Assembly (NCBI GenBank): GCA_023453795.1
Contig: JAEXSP010000007.1
Location: 248,001 to 312,000 of the forward strand
Direction: 5' to 3'
DNA: 64,000 nt
From: Bacillota bacterium
Lineage (GTDB): Bacteria > Bacillota > Clostridia > Acetivibrionales > JAEXSP01
Below the pieces are notes generated by a model. That model ran no database searches. It was not told the DNA's origin and saw nothing but the letters and a program-made list of their open reading frames with translations. Made by a program: the position numbers and the translations under genes. Positions 43,529 to 52,485 of the stretch are shown in pieces. How positions within the stretch are numbered: the stretch's first letter is position 1; every line of letters starts with the position of its first letter.

Positions 43529-46500
43529 ATGGGTGATTTTGTCCACCTTCATGTTCACACCGAATATAGCTTGCTGGATGGAGCAAACAGGATAAAGGAT
43601 CTTATCAGGAGGACTTGTGAGCTTGGTATGAAGAGCATCGCGATTACTGATCACGGTGTTATGTACGGTGTTATTGACTTTTACAAGGAAGCTCATAAAA
43701 ACGGGATTAAGCCGATCTTAGGGTGTGAGGTATACACAGCCCGAAGGAGCAGGCTTGATAAACAGCCGGGTATTGATTCAGAACAAGGGCATCTGGTTTT
43801 GCTGGCCCAAAATAATCTGGGGTATAAAAACCTGATGAAGATAGTCTCGATCGGTTTTACCGAAGGCTTTTACTATAAGCCCAGAATTGACATGGAAGTG
43901 CTGGAAAGGCACAGTGAAGGGCTGATAGCCTTAAGTGCATGCCTTTCGGGCGATATTCCGAGGGCAATACTTCAGAACGACTATGAAAAGGCGAAAAATA
44001 TTGCTTTAAAATACAATAAAATATTCGGACAGAATAATTTTTATATTGAACTGCAGATTAACGGTATCGAAGATCAAAATCTTGTAAACCAGAAGCTGAT
44101 TTCCATTTCAAAGGAAACGGGCATACCTCTTATTGCGACAAATGACGCACATTATCTGAGGCGTGAGGATGCCCGGGCTCATGAAATCCTTCTCTGCATA
44201 CAGACCGGCAAAACTATAAATGACGAAGACAGGATGAGATTTTCAACCGAAGAAGTGTATGTGAAATCACCTGAAGAAATGATCGATTTATTCAAAAATA
44301 CACCTGAAGCGATAGAAAATACGATGGCAATTGCAGAAAGGTGCAATGTGGAGCTGGAATTTCACAAGCTGCATCTGCCTGCTTTTCAGGTGCCGGAAAA
44401 TGCCCAGCCATACGAATATTTGAGAAAGCTTTGCTATGAAGGCCTGAAAAGACGTTATGGGGAAAACTATGACAAGGAAAAGGAAAAAAGACTGGAATAT
44501 GAGCTCTCTGTTATAAAGCAGATGGGTTATGTAGATTATTTCCTAATCGTATGGGACTTCATCAAGTATGCAAAGGATAACGGTATAATGGTCGGACCGG
44601 GAAGAGGATCGGCTGCGGGCAGCGTAGTAGCTTATTGCCTGGGAATAACCAGCATAGAACCTTTAAAATACAACCTTCTGTTTGAAAGATTTTTAAATCC
44701 CGAAAGAATCAGCATGCCTGATATTGACGTAGATTTCTGCTATGAAAGAAGGCAGGAGGTAATTGATTATGTAGTAAGAAAATACGGTGAAGACAGGGTG
44801 GCGCAGATAGTTACCTTCGGAACAATGGCAGCAAGGGCTGCAATAAGGGATGTCGGCAGGGCCTTGGATATACCCTATGGAGATGTTGACGCCGTTGCAA
44901 AAATGATACCGTTCCAGATAGGCATGAACATCGGAAAGGCCTTGGAAATTAATCCTGAGCTGAGGAAAAGGTATGAAGAGGATAATAGAGTCGAAGAACT
45001 GATAGATACAGCACAGCTCCTTGAAGGTATGCCAAGACACTCGTCTACTCATGCGGCAGGTGTCGTAATTTCTAAAGAGCCTGTAGTGGAGTATGTGCCG
45101 CTTCAAAGGAATGAGGACAGCATTACCACACAATTCACAATGGGGCTTCTCGAAGAGCTTGGACTCCTTAAGATGGACTTTCTGGGACTAAGAACCCTTA
45201 CTGTGATAAGGGATGCAATAGATCTTATAAATAAAAACTATGGCAGAGCAGTTGATTTCGATACGATGAGCATGGATGACCGGGGTGTGTTCAAGCTGAT
45301 TGGAGAGGGGAGAACTTCAGGGGTATTTCAGCTTGAAAGCGCAGGAATGACTCAGTTCATGAAAGAGCTTCAGCCGTCTTCACTTGAAGATATAATCGCA
45401 GGAATATCTCTTTATCGGCCCGGACCAATGGATCAGATACCGAGGTATATCAAAAACAAGAATGATCCTGCATCGATTAAATACGAACACCCTTTACTCG
45501 AAAATATTCTTAACGTTACTTACGGCTGCATGGTATACCAGGAGCAGGTAATGCAGATTGTCAGGGAGCTTGCGGGATATTCGTATGGAAGGTCTGACCT
45601 CGTACGAAGAGCAATGTCGAAGAAGAAAGTCAGCGTTATGGAACAGGAAAGACAGAATTTCATATACGGAATAGTTGATGATGACGGCAACATAACCGTT
45701 AACGGGGCTGTCAGGAACGGAGTTGACGAAAAGACTGCCAATAAGATTTTTGACGAGATGATGGATTTTGCCAGTTATGCGTTTAATAAGTCGCATGCCG
45801 CTGCTTATGCAGTAGTAGCTTATCAGACTGCATGGCTGAAAACCTACTATCCGGTTGAATTTATGGCTGCTTTGCTGAACAGTTTTGTGGGCAGCAGCGA
45901 CAAGGTTTCACAGTACGTCCATGAATGCAAGACAATGAATATAGATGTGCTGCCCCCGGATATTAATGAGAGCAATGTAAGGTTTACTGTAGTGAACGGG
46001 AAGATCCGGTTTGGGTTGATGGCAGTTAAGAATGTCGGTGAAAGCGCAGTTAAATCCGTTATTGCAGAGAGAGAATCAAACGGTCCATTTAAAGGATTGA
46101 GAGACTGCTTGGAGAGAGTAAACGGAAAGGACATTAACAAAAGATGCATTGAGAGTCTTATAAAGTGCGGTGCCTTTGACTCCTTTGGCTTTTTCCGTTC
46201 AAAGCTTATGGCAACCTATGAAAAGCTTATTGAGAGTATTCAGCAAAACAGCAAAAGGAATATTGACGGTCAACTCTCCATATTTGAAACCATGGGTGGG
46301 AGCAATGCCCTGACAGAGGCACAGGAAGAGTACCCGAATATTAAGGAATATCCGTCAAAAATGCTCTTGTCTATGGAAAAAGAAATGCTTGGACTTTACA
46401 TTTCCGGACACCCGTTAAGTGAGTTCGAGAATGAACTGAATTCGCAGGTAACTTTGAAAAGTTCTGATTTGAGTATGATTACTGTTGAAAATGGGGAAGA

Positions 46501-47017
46501 ATCTGAATATGAAGATTTAAAAAATTTAAAGGATGGGATGGCTGTAGTAGTTGGAGGAATAATTACAGAAAAGAAGACAAAAACTACGAAAAGCAATAAG
46601 ACTATGGCATTTATAACCCTTGAAGATTTGTACGGGTTAATGGAAGTTATAGTGTTTCCTTCAATCTTGGATAGAAATTCCGCAATGCTGACTGAGGATA
46701 ACGTTGTGCTTATAAGTGGTAGAATAAGCATTAAAGAGGAGGAAAACCCCAAAATAATATGTGAAGAAGCAAGGCCGTTGAAAAAGGTGGTTATGCAAAA
46801 GCTTTATCTGAGATTAGACGAAGAAAAGGATGTTGAAATCACAGCTGCCGTTAAAGCTATGTTTAGATTCTTTAAAGGAAATACACCTGTTTGCGTGTAT
46901 AGTGAGGCGCAGAAGAAGGTAAAAGTGCTGGAAAGGGAATTGTGGGTTTCGGTAAATGATTCTCTAATATCTGAGCTTAAATATAGGCTTGGAGAAGAAA
47001 ATGTAAAATTGGTGTAA
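43529..47017 (+). CDS. dnaE: DNA polymerase III alpha subunit DnaE
   Basis: A 1162-residue DnaE-type replicative polymerase. The N-terminal PHP domain begins FVHLHVHTEYSLLDG; the palm holds GPGRGSAAGSVVAYCLGIT and PDIDVDFCYERRQEV with the PDIDxD metal-binding aspartates; YRPGPMDQIP and the fingers follow; the helix-hairpin-helix region and OB fold (AVVVGGIITEKKTKTTKSNK) are near the C terminus. In Firmicutes DnaE works beside PolC. The start is the ATG at 43529 (GGAGG seven bases upstream). mtrB follows 66 bases downstream. Confidence 0.96.
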   Translation: MGDFVHLHVHTEYSLLDGANRIKDLIRRTCELGMKSIAITDHGVMYGVIDFYKEAHKNGIKPILGCEVYTARRSRLDKQPGIDSEQGHLVLLAQNNLGYKNLMKIVSIGFTEGFYYKPRIDMEVLERHSEGLIALSACLSGDIPRAILQNDYEKAKNIALKYNKIFGQNNFYIELQINGIEDQNLVNQKLISISKETGIPLIATNDAHYLRREDARAHEILLCIQTGKTINDEDRMRFSTEEVYVKSPEEMIDLFKNTPEAIENTMAIAERCNVELEFHKLHLPAFQVPENAQPYEYLRKLCYEGLKRRYGENYDKEKEKRLEYELSVIKQMGYVDYFLIVWDFIKYAKDNGIMVGPGRGSAAGSVVAYCLGITSIEPLKYNLLFERFLNPERISMPDIDVDFCYERRQEVIDYVVRKYGEDRVAQIVTFGTMAARAAIRDVGRALDIPYGDVDAVAKMIPFQIGMNIGKALEINPELRKRYEEDNRVEELIDTAQLLEGMPRHSSTHAAGVVISKEPVVEYVPLQRNEDSITTQFTMGLLEELGLLKMDFLGLRTLTVIRDAIDLINKNYGRAVDFDTMSMDDRGVFKLIGEGRTSGVFQLESAGMTQFMKELQPSSLEDIIAGISLYRPGPMDQIPRYIKNKNDPASIKYEHPLLENILNVTYGCMVYQEQVMQIVRELAGYSYGRSDLVRRAMSKKKVSVMEQERQNFIYGIVDDDGNITVNGAVRNGVDEKTANKIFDEMMDFASYAFNKSHAAAYAVVAYQTAWLKTYYPVEFMAALLNSFVGSSDKVSQYVHECKTMNIDVLPPDINESNVRFTVVNGKIRFGLMAVKNVGESAVKSVIAERESNGPFKGLRDCLERVNGKDINKRCIESLIKCGAFDSFGFFRSKLMATYEKLIESIQQNSKRNIDGQLSIFETMGGSNALTEAQEEYPNIKEYPSKMLLSMEKEMLGLYISGHPLSEFENELNSQVTLKSSDLSMITVENGEESEYEDLKNLKDGMAVVVGGIITEKKTKTTKSNKTMAFITLEDLYGLMEVIVFPSILDRNSAMLTEDNVVLISGRISIKEEENPKIICEEARPLKKVVMQKLYLRLDEEKDVEITAAVKAMFRFFKGNTPVCVYSEAQKKVKVLERELWVSVNDSLISELKYRLGEENVKLV

Positions 47018-47036
47018 TGCTTTACACTTTAAAATG

Positions 47037-47065
47037 TTGATTTTTAGGTATAAATAATATATAGT
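47037..47065 (+). promoter_or_regulatory. Candidate promoter for mtrB
   Basis: TTGATT (47037-47042), 17-base spacer, TATAGT (47060-47065), 19 bases before the GTG start. Confidence 0.4.
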
Positions 47066-47083
47066 TATGACGAGGTGATTTCA

Positions 47084-47317
47084 GTGGACTGGGAACAGGA
47101 CAAAATTTCCGGAGATTATATTATAATTAAAGCAGAAGAAAATGGGGTAAATATCATAGGCTTGACAAGGGGAAGAGACACAAAGTTTCATCATACAGAA
47201 AAGCTTGATAAGGGAGAGGTTATGATTGCCCAGTTTACCGAGAATACTTCAGCCATCAAAGTTAGAGGAAAAGCAAGGATACTAAGCAGGCATGGAGAAA
47301 TAAATTCCGGTGAATAA
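47084..47317 (+). CDS. mtrB: Tryptophan RNA-binding attenuation protein (TRAP)
   Basis: A 77-residue TRAP. In Bacillus an 11-mer ring of this protein, when loaded with tryptophan, wraps leader RNA carrying GAG/UAG repeats and shuts down trp genes. The sequence is very close to B. subtilis MtrB: DYIIIKAEENGVNIIGLTRG, DTKFHHTEKLDKGEVMIAQF and TENTSAIKVRGKARI. The Lys of EKLDKG and the Lys and Arg of IKVRG, which contact RNA bases, are conserved. The start is GTG 47084 after GAGGTG. No trp gene or anti-TRAP gene is in the window, nor is mtrA (folE) adjacent, so the regulon is elsewhere. Confidence 0.93.
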   Translation: MDWEQDKISGDYIIIKAEENGVNIIGLTRGRDTKFHHTEKLDKGEVMIAQFTENTSAIKVRGKARILSRHGEINSGE

Positions 47318-47341
47318 AAGTCAAAGGGACGTGATTTATTT

Positions 47342-47539
47342 ATGTGGACTGTTGTGTACATGGCACAGAGCAGAGAGATAGCTTCCAAGCTACAGGTATT
47401 ACTTTCGGAAGAAGGCATTCTTGTTAAACTCAGACCAATAAGCAAGAACCCTGAAAACAACGATAATTACTATGAGGTGCTTGTTCCTGAATCGGAAATT
47501 GAAGAAGCGCACAGCGTTATAATAGAAAAAGGATTTTAA
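47342..47539 (+). CDS. DUF2007-like small protein
   Basis: A 65-residue protein with a beta-alpha-beta-beta-alpha pattern, MWTVVYMAQSREIASKLQVL then LLSEEGILVKLRPIS then YYEVLVPESEIEEAHSVIIE, resembling the DUF2007/putative signal-transducing family. Similar clostridial proteins are sometimes mislabelled glutamate decarboxylase, for which there is no evidence. The ribosome binding site is weak and distant (AAAGGGA about 13 bases upstream), so coupling to mtrB 24 bases upstream is plausible. Function unknown. Confidence 0.65.
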   Translation: MWTVVYMAQSREIASKLQVLLSEEGILVKLRPISKNPENNDNYYEVLVPESEIEEAHSVIIEKGF

Positions 47540-47557
47540 TAAATAATTACTAATAAT

Positions 47558-47582
47558 CCCGTGTTATAACATTTGACACGGG
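47558..47582 (+). terminator. Hairpin after the DUF2007-like gene
   Basis: Stem CCCGTGT/ACACGGG with an 11-base loop, followed by TTTAGT only; a probable but imperfect terminator. Confidence 0.5.
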
Positions 47583-47619
47583 TTTAGTATTGTATGGACA
47601 CAATAGGGGTGAAAGCAGG

Positions 47620-48033
47620 ATGTTTTTTTCAGAGACGCAATTTGTTGTAAGGTACGCAGAAACGGATCAGATGGGAATCGTCCACCATTCAAACTATCCT
47701 ATTTGGTTTGAAGCAGGCAGGACTGATTTTATTAAAAAATTAGGCTTGCCATATTCCAGAATCGAAGAACTGGGGATACTCCTTCCGTTGATAGAGCTTA
47801 AATGCTGTTATAAGGGAGCGGCAAAATATGAAGATGAAGTAACTGTCAGGACTCGCATAAAAAAGTTTACTCCAGTTAGAATAATCTTCTGTTATGAGGT
47901 TTTGAAGAGTGACGGCAATTGCATAACAACAGGTGAAACGATGCATGTCTGGACTACAAAAGAATTAAAGCCTATTAATTTGCCAAAACATAACCCTGAT
48001 ATATATAAGCTTATATGTACGGCTGCAGAATGA
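47620..48033 (+). CDS. Hotdog-fold acyl-CoA thioesterase (YbgC/FadM-like)
   Basis: A 137-residue 4HBT-superfamily protein. VRYAETDQMGIVHHSNYPIWFEAGR is the YbgC-type active-site signature, with the catalytic Asp and following His residues; GLPYSRIEELGILLPLIELK is the next helix and strand. These enzymes hydrolyse acyl-CoA thioesters; the chain length preferred is not evident. I place the start at the ATG 47620 directly behind an AGGGGTGAAAGCAGG stretch; a ten-residue extension upstream is unlikely. Confidence 0.85.
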   Translation: MFFSETQFVVRYAETDQMGIVHHSNYPIWFEAGRTDFIKKLGLPYSRIEELGILLPLIELKCCYKGAAKYEDEVTVRTRIKKFTPVRIIFCYEVLKSDGNCITTGETMHVWTTKELKPINLPKHNPDIYKLICTAAE

Positions 48034-48135
48034 AAACTTAATAATTATCAAAGGTAAAGAAGACATGGTTTCCCGCTTTTTAGGGTGCGGCATTGCAAAA
48101 AAAAGATTAAATATGGTAAACTAAGCATACGTGAT

Positions 48136-48164
48136 TTGAATTACAATTTCTTATTAAGTATAAA
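48136..48164 (+). promoter_or_regulatory. Sigma-A promoter for pgsA
   Basis: TTGAAT (48136-48141), 17-base spacer, TATAAA (48159-48164). A further TATAATG lies at 48184-48190. Confidence 0.55.
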
Positions 48165-48237
48165 TACTTAGAAAGCTAAAGGGTATAATGCATAAAAAAT
48201 CTATTGACATAAGTAATACTGATCAGGTGGTGAACCG

Positions 48238-48780
48238 GTGAATATACCTAATATACTAACAATTTTAAGGTTTTTGCTTGTACCGGTATTTGGCTATTAC
48301 ATGTACGATGAAAAATATCTGATTGCAATAGTTCTCTTTGTGGTTGCAGGATTGACTGACGTCCTCGACGGATATATTGCCAGAAGATTCAATATGATAA
48401 CAGCTTGGGGGAAGCTCGCAGACCCGGCAGCTGATAAGCTCATGCAGATTACTGCACTTATTATGCTTACATACAAGCGCTTCCTGCCGGTTGAAGTAAT
48501 CATAATCGTATTGGCTAAAGAATTATTCATGATTATAGGGAGCGTAAAGCTTTTAAAGAAGGACAATGTGGTTGTATCAGCCAATTGGTACGGGAAGCTT
48601 GCGACAGTCATATTCTATGCAGCAATTATCATGACCATTATAGTCAATATGGAAAAGCTGGAAATAGCCTATAGAAACACTCTCGTAGGGATATTTGTTA
48701 CTATAGCCGTCTTGGCAACTCTGTTTGCCTTTGTGATGTATACGTTTGAGTATAGAAGGTTCAGGGATGGTTCAAAATAG
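48238..48780 (+). CDS. pgsA: CDP-diacylglycerol-glycerol-3-phosphate 3-phosphatidyltransferase
   Basis: A 180-residue membrane enzyme that makes phosphatidylglycerol phosphate. The CDP-alcohol phosphotransferase motif DG(x2)AR(x8)G(x3)D(x3)D is complete in DGYIARRFNMITAWGKLADP followed by AADK, around 44-67. Four to five transmembrane helices are visible, starting NIPNILTILRFLLVPVFGYY. The start is GTG 48238 with an AGGTGG site upstream. With plsY and gpsA in the same window it covers several steps of phospholipid synthesis, though not in one operon. Confidence 0.93.
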   Translation: MNIPNILTILRFLLVPVFGYYMYDEKYLIAIVLFVVAGLTDVLDGYIARRFNMITAWGKLADPAADKLMQITALIMLTYKRFLPVEVIIIVLAKELFMIIGSVKLLKKDNVVVSANWYGKLATVIFYAAIIMTIIVNMEKLEIAYRNTLVGIFVTIAVLATLFAFVMYTFEYRRFRDGSK

Positions 48781-48831
48781 TGGGAAACAGCTAAAACCAT
48801 GGTTTTTTAATCATGCTATAGTTTTAACCAA

Positions 48832-48858
48832 AAAAGAGGCTATGCCTCTCTATTTTTT
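48832..48858. terminator. Bidirectional terminator between pgsA and the DUF815 gene
   Basis: AGAGGC-TAT-GCCTCT with T-runs on both strands. A further palindrome AAAACCATGGTTTT lies at 48793-48806. Confidence 0.75.
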
Positions 48859-50190
48859 GCCCTGCAGCCAGTCAACAAATTGCCTTGCGGTTCTGGGAGA
48901 CCGCCCGTTGTACCAAAGCTCCCATTTAAGAGCTTCCTTATGGAGCGTTTCACGGTCGATTTCCAAACCTCTGTTTTTTACTATTCCTTCAACGATCTTC
49001 AGGTATTTGTATTTATCGGGCGAAGAAAATATAACTGTAATGCCAAACCTGTCAGCCAGAGAAAGCTTCTCCTGTATCGAATCTTGTGCTCTTATCTCCT
49101 CATCCCTGTTTTGTGAAAGCAGACCCTGCCTGTCGGAGAACTTTTCTTTGACAAGGTGCCTTCTATTGGAGGTTGCATATATTACCACATTTTGAGGCTT
49201 GCTTTCTATTCCGCCTTCAAGAGCAGCCTTTAAAGCAGTATAGTTTTCTTCATTATCTTCGAAAGCCAAATCGTCTACAAAAATAATAAATTTATGTCTG
49301 CGGTTTCTTAAGCTGCCTGCTATAATGCCGAAATCAATCAAATTGACCTTTGGAACCTCGATTATGCGAAGACCCTTATCAAAGTATTCGTTAACTATAG
49401 CCTTGACTGTAGATGATTTGCCGGTTCCCCTGTCTCCGTACAGCAGGACATTATTTGCCCGTTGTCCGTCCAGAAGCTGTAGTGTGTTGTTTATTACCTC
49501 AGAACGTTCTGACTCATAATCAATCAAGTCAGACAGCTTTATTGGATCGGGATTTTCAACTTGCCTTAAAAAGCCTTTATTCCCGGAATGTTCCCATATG
49601 AAGGAGGTGTATAAGGAAAATGGGCCATATCCATACTCGGAATAATAACTGCACAGAGAACCAAAGCAGTCGCTCCATCGGGAAGATGAGCAAAATGCAT
49701 TTATAAGGATGTCCAGTCCCTTAAAGCCGGATTTATTTATGAAGTCTGCTTCAAGGGGAAATATATTAAACGGTATAGCATCTTCAACCTTTGAATGGTT
49801 TAACAGACAGGAAGTAATAGCAGCAGAAGAACAGGAAATTATTTGCAGTGAATTCAGGTCATTTTCAACAGCTTTTCTGTAAACTTGGTCTACATAAGAA
49901 AAATCTTCGATTTCTGCAGCTTTTGTAAAGGGGTTCTCGTCGAGAACAACAGCTTTAATGATATATTCCCGCAAAGAAAAACAATTGCCGGAACTTATAA
50001 CAGCAAAATACAGTTCGTTGTATAAATCAACTGCTTTATATAGATCAAAGTTTTCATTATCAATAATGGCTAAGAGAGATTTCAAGCCGGAGAGGACTTT
50101 ATCCTCCAACATATTTCTATAAACAGTAAGTGAGCTTAAGGCCATTCTGATTTTACCCATCTCATTATTTCCCAGATGCATTTTCAACAT
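48850..50190 (-). CDS. DUF815 AAA-type ATPase
   Basis: A 446-residue DUF815 protein. The first half is helical and poorly conserved; the AAA core begins about residue 220 with Walker A NVLLYGDRGTGKSSTVKAI, Walker B HKFIIFVDDLAFEDNEENY, sensor VVIYATSNRRHLVKEKFSDR and the end KWELWYNGRSPRTARQFVDW, all typical. The cellular role of the family is unknown. ATG 50190 has GGAGGG only two bases upstream, so the ATG at 50181 is an equally good start. It is convergent with pgsA. Confidence 0.85.
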   Translation of the reverse strand: MLKMHLGNNEMGKIRMALSSLTVYRNMLEDKVLSGLKSLLAIIDNENFDLYKAVDLYNELYFAVISSGNCFSLREYIIKAVVLDENPFTKAAEIEDFSYVDQVYRKAVENDLNSLQIISCSSAAITSCLLNHSKVEDAIPFNIFPLEADFINKSGFKGLDILINAFCSSSRWSDCFGSLCSYYSEYGYGPFSLYTSFIWEHSGNKGFLRQVENPDPIKLSDLIDYESERSEVINNTLQLLDGQRANNVLLYGDRGTGKSSTVKAIVNEYFDKGLRIIEVPKVNLIDFGIIAGSLRNRRHKFIIFVDDLAFEDNEENYTALKAALEGGIESKPQNVVIYATSNRRHLVKEKFSDRQGLLSQNRDEEIRAQDSIQEKLSLADRFGITVIFSSPDKYKYLKIVEGIVKNRGLEIDRETLHKEALKWELWYNGRSPRTARQFVDWLQGKK

Positions 50191-50275
50191 AACCCTCCAA
50201 AACTTTAGTTTGATATTAATTATAGCTCAAGTTCTCTGAATTTAAAAACAATTTGTGAATCTGATGGTATATATG

Positions 50276-50304
50276 TTAAACTCCTGTTTTTTATGGTATA
50301 TTAA
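50276..50304 (+). promoter_or_regulatory. Candidate promoter for the DUF5685 operon
   Basis: TTAAAC (50276-50281), 17-base spacer, TATTAA (50299-50304), 66 bases before the DUF5685 start. Confidence 0.45.
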
Positions 50305-50369
50305 AGTATGATTTGCATTTGTACAAATAGCTATTGAGAGAATACAGTATTGCTTAACGAGGGACTTTA

Positions 50370-51257
50370 ATGTTTGGATATATACTACCCGAAAAGCCTG
50401 AGCTTAAGGTAAAGGAATATGAACTTTTCAAGGCGTATTATTGCGGTGTCTGCAAGGCTATCGGAAAACGAAGCGGGCAATTTGCAAGGCTTACGCTTAA
50501 CTATGACTCGACATTCATTGCCATTCTGATATCTTCTATTATCCAAAGCAAACCGGTTATAAAAAGGGAGAGGTGCATTGTGCACCCTTATGCAAAAAGG
50601 TTCGTTGTTCGAAATAGTCCGGTTATCGATTATGCATCAGACATAAATATTGTCCTTGCGTATTATAGCATGATAGATAATTGGAAGGATGAGCACTCGA
50701 TACCTGCAGGAATAGGAATAAGTATGCTTAAAAGAAATTTTAAAAAAATAAGAAGAAGATACCAGAAAAAGTGTGATATAATTAAATTAAGATTAGATGA
50801 GTTGGAAAAACTTGAAGACTCGAAGTGCAGTTCGATGGATGAAGCTGCAGAACCATTTGCAAAGCTCATGGAGGAAATTGCTGCTTATCCGCCTGCCTGC
50901 GAGGATCAAAAAACTGAAAGAATTCTTAAATGGATAGGATATAATCTGGGAAAATGGATTTATATTATAGATGCTTTTGACGACATGGAAAAGGACATAA
51001 AAAAGAAAAATTACAATCCTTTGCTTGAACAATACAAGTACAATGGAGAAAATATTGAAGAATTTAAGTCAGCAATCTGTGATAAGGTGGAATTTAACCT
51101 TACCTACACAATGAGTGAAATCGCAAAAGCCTATGATTTGTTGGAGAAAAATGAGAATTCCGGAATAGTAGAAAACATAATATACATGGGAATGCTAAGA
51201 AAAACAGAAACAATATTGGGAAAAGGGAGTTGTAATAAAGTTGAGAAATCCATATGA
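50370..51257 (+). CDS. DUF5685 family protein
   Basis: A 295-residue, almost all-helical protein. The N terminus MFGYILPEKPELKVKEYELF and the CGVCKAIGKRSGQFARLTLN stretch mark the DUF5685 family of Clostridia. Later, NLGKWIYIIDAFDDMEKDIK contains an Asp-rich DAFDDMEKD helix recalling the metal-binding motif of isoprenoid-synthase folds, but the similarity is by eye only. No signal peptide. GAGGG lies before the ATG. The downstream J-domain gene begins inside this gene's last 17 bases, so translation is coupled and the two products probably work together. Confidence 0.75.
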   Translation: MFGYILPEKPELKVKEYELFKAYYCGVCKAIGKRSGQFARLTLNYDSTFIAILISSIIQSKPVIKRERCIVHPYAKRFVVRNSPVIDYASDINIVLAYYSMIDNWKDEHSIPAGIGISMLKRNFKKIRRRYQKKCDIIKLRLDELEKLEDSKCSSMDEAAEPFAKLMEEIAAYPPACEDQKTERILKWIGYNLGKWIYIIDAFDDMEKDIKKKNYNPLLEQYKYNGENIEEFKSAICDKVEFNLTYTMSEIAKAYDLLEKNENSGIVENIIYMGMLRKTETILGKGSCNKVEKSI

Positions 51258-51873
51258 AGTTCTGGGAATAAAAGAAGGGGCAAGTGAAGAAGAGATTAAA
51301 AGAGCATACAGGGAACTGGTTAAGAAATACCATCCAGATCAGCATCATGACAATCCTTTGTATGATCTTGCTGAGGATAAGCTGAGAGAAATAAACGAAG
51401 CTTATGAGTATCTAATGAAGAACAATAAGGGCAACAGCAGAAGCTCAAGGGGCAGAAGCAATAATTGGGATAACTCCTGGAATCCCGGTAATTCAAGCAG
51501 CAGTGGTAACGAGTCTTTTGCCCAGGCAAGGATGCATATTCAAAACGGCAACATCGGAGCTGCAGAGGAATTGCTCAATAATTCGAACAACCAATCAGCG
51601 GAATGGTATTATCTCAAGGGGCTTGTAATGCTGCGGAAGGGCTGGTACGATCAAGCGCGTTCACATATACAGACTGCGGTAAACATGGATCCTTCAAATT
51701 TTGAATATAGAAATGCTTTGAACAGACTGAATACAAACACAGGTGCATTTAGGGGGCAGGCTTTCGGCAGAGGCTACGGATCCGGACCTGATATGTGTAC
51801 CATGTGCCAGTGCTTATGGTGTTCTGACTGCTGCTGTGAAGCTGCAGGCGGAGATTTAATCGACTGTTGCTGA
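51241..51873 (+). CDS. J-domain protein with cysteine-cluster tail
   Basis: A 210-residue protein. Residues 1-62 form a J domain (NPYEVLGIKEGASEEEIKRA, with the HPD motif at 31-33), which would recruit and stimulate DnaK. A Gly/Ser/Asn-rich linker follows, then a TPR-like segment (SAEWYYLKGLVMLRKGWYDQ). The tail MCTMCQCLWCSDCCCEAAGG ends in DLIDCC, nine cysteines within about 25 residues, suited to metal binding or lipidation. It lacks the DnaJ zinc-finger and C-terminal domains, so it is a specialised co-chaperone. The TTG start at 51241 overlaps the DUF5685 gene by 17 bases. Confidence 0.8.
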   Translation: MRNPYEVLGIKEGASEEEIKRAYRELVKKYHPDQHHDNPLYDLAEDKLREINEAYEYLMKNNKGNSRSSRGRSNNWDNSWNPGNSSSSGNESFAQARMHIQNGNIGAAEELLNNSNNQSAEWYYLKGLVMLRKGWYDQARSHIQTAVNMDPSNFEYRNALNRLNTNTGAFRGQAFGRGYGSGPDMCTMCQCLWCSDCCCEAAGGDLIDCC

Positions 51874-51882
51874 GGATAATAT

Positions 51883-52407
51883 ATGACACAGGACAAGAAT
51901 AATTTTAAAGCAAAAAAAATTGCATTAAGCGGAATGCTTCTAGCGTTGGTTATAATTGCACTCTATTTGGCATCATTTTTACCCGGAAAGCTTTCGCTTT
52001 ATGCCTTAAGCTCTTTTTTAATTGCAGTAATCATCATTGAATTCAATGTCAAGGCAGGTTGGATATTTTATATTGCGTCATGTCTGCTTTCTCTGATAAT
52101 TCCGGATAAGCTTTCTGTTGTACCATATATTCTTTTCTTCGGAATATACGGAATTGTCAAAATGTATATTGAAATGCTCAGAAAAATAATCATTGAGTAC
52201 ATACTGAAACTCTTGTTTTTTAATGCTTTCCTTTTAGCAGCTTTTCTGATGCTGCAAAAACTTGATCTCATACCTGCAAAACTTGAGGGAATGCCAATAT
52301 GGATTGCTGCTGCTGTCCTGCAATTGGTTTTTTTACTCTACGATTACATATATACGATGTTCATACAATACTACTGTAACCGAATAAAAAAAATCATTAA
52401 CTTCTAA
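51883..52407 (+). CDS. Multi-pass membrane protein of unknown function
   Basis: A 174-residue protein with about five transmembrane helices: IALSGMLLALVIIALYLASF, YALSSFLIAVIIIEF, AGWIFYIASCLLSLIIP, VPYILFFGIYGIVKM and LLFFNAFLLAAFLML, and a final one near 140-160. The pattern KKIALSGMLLAL resembles S components of ECF transporters and related putative membrane proteins, but I cannot assign a substrate. It begins nine bases after the J-domain gene, so it is probably part of the same operon. Confidence 0.65.
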   Translation: MTQDKNNFKAKKIALSGMLLALVIIALYLASFLPGKLSLYALSSFLIAVIIIEFNVKAGWIFYIASCLLSLIIPDKLSVVPYILFFGIYGIVKMYIEMLRKIIIEYILKLLFFNAFLLAAFLMLQKLDLIPAKLEGMPIWIAAAVLQLVFLLYDYIYTMFIQYYCNRIKKIINF

Positions 52408-52448
52408 ACGCTGTTCATTCAAATGAAAAGGGGGCGGGCAACTCCCTG

Positions 52449-52474
52449 TGAAATGCCGGATTGACTGCATTTCA
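52449..52474 (+). promoter_or_regulatory. Hairpin just upstream of the 3D-domain gene
   Basis: Perfect 8-base-pair stem TGAAATGC/GCATTTCA with a 10-base loop, ending 11 bases before the ATG. No standard ribosome binding site lies in the remaining spacer, so the hairpin could influence translation start. Confidence 0.4.
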
Positions 52475-52485
52475 TACAGTTAAGC

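Noticed and set aside
47342..47539. Glutamate decarboxylase label for the 65-residue protein
   Set aside because: Far too short and without a pyridoxal-phosphate site; the label is a known misannotation type.
47000..47600. TRAP-binding triplet array near mtrB
   Set aside because: No row of regularly spaced GAG/UAG triplets is present around the gene.
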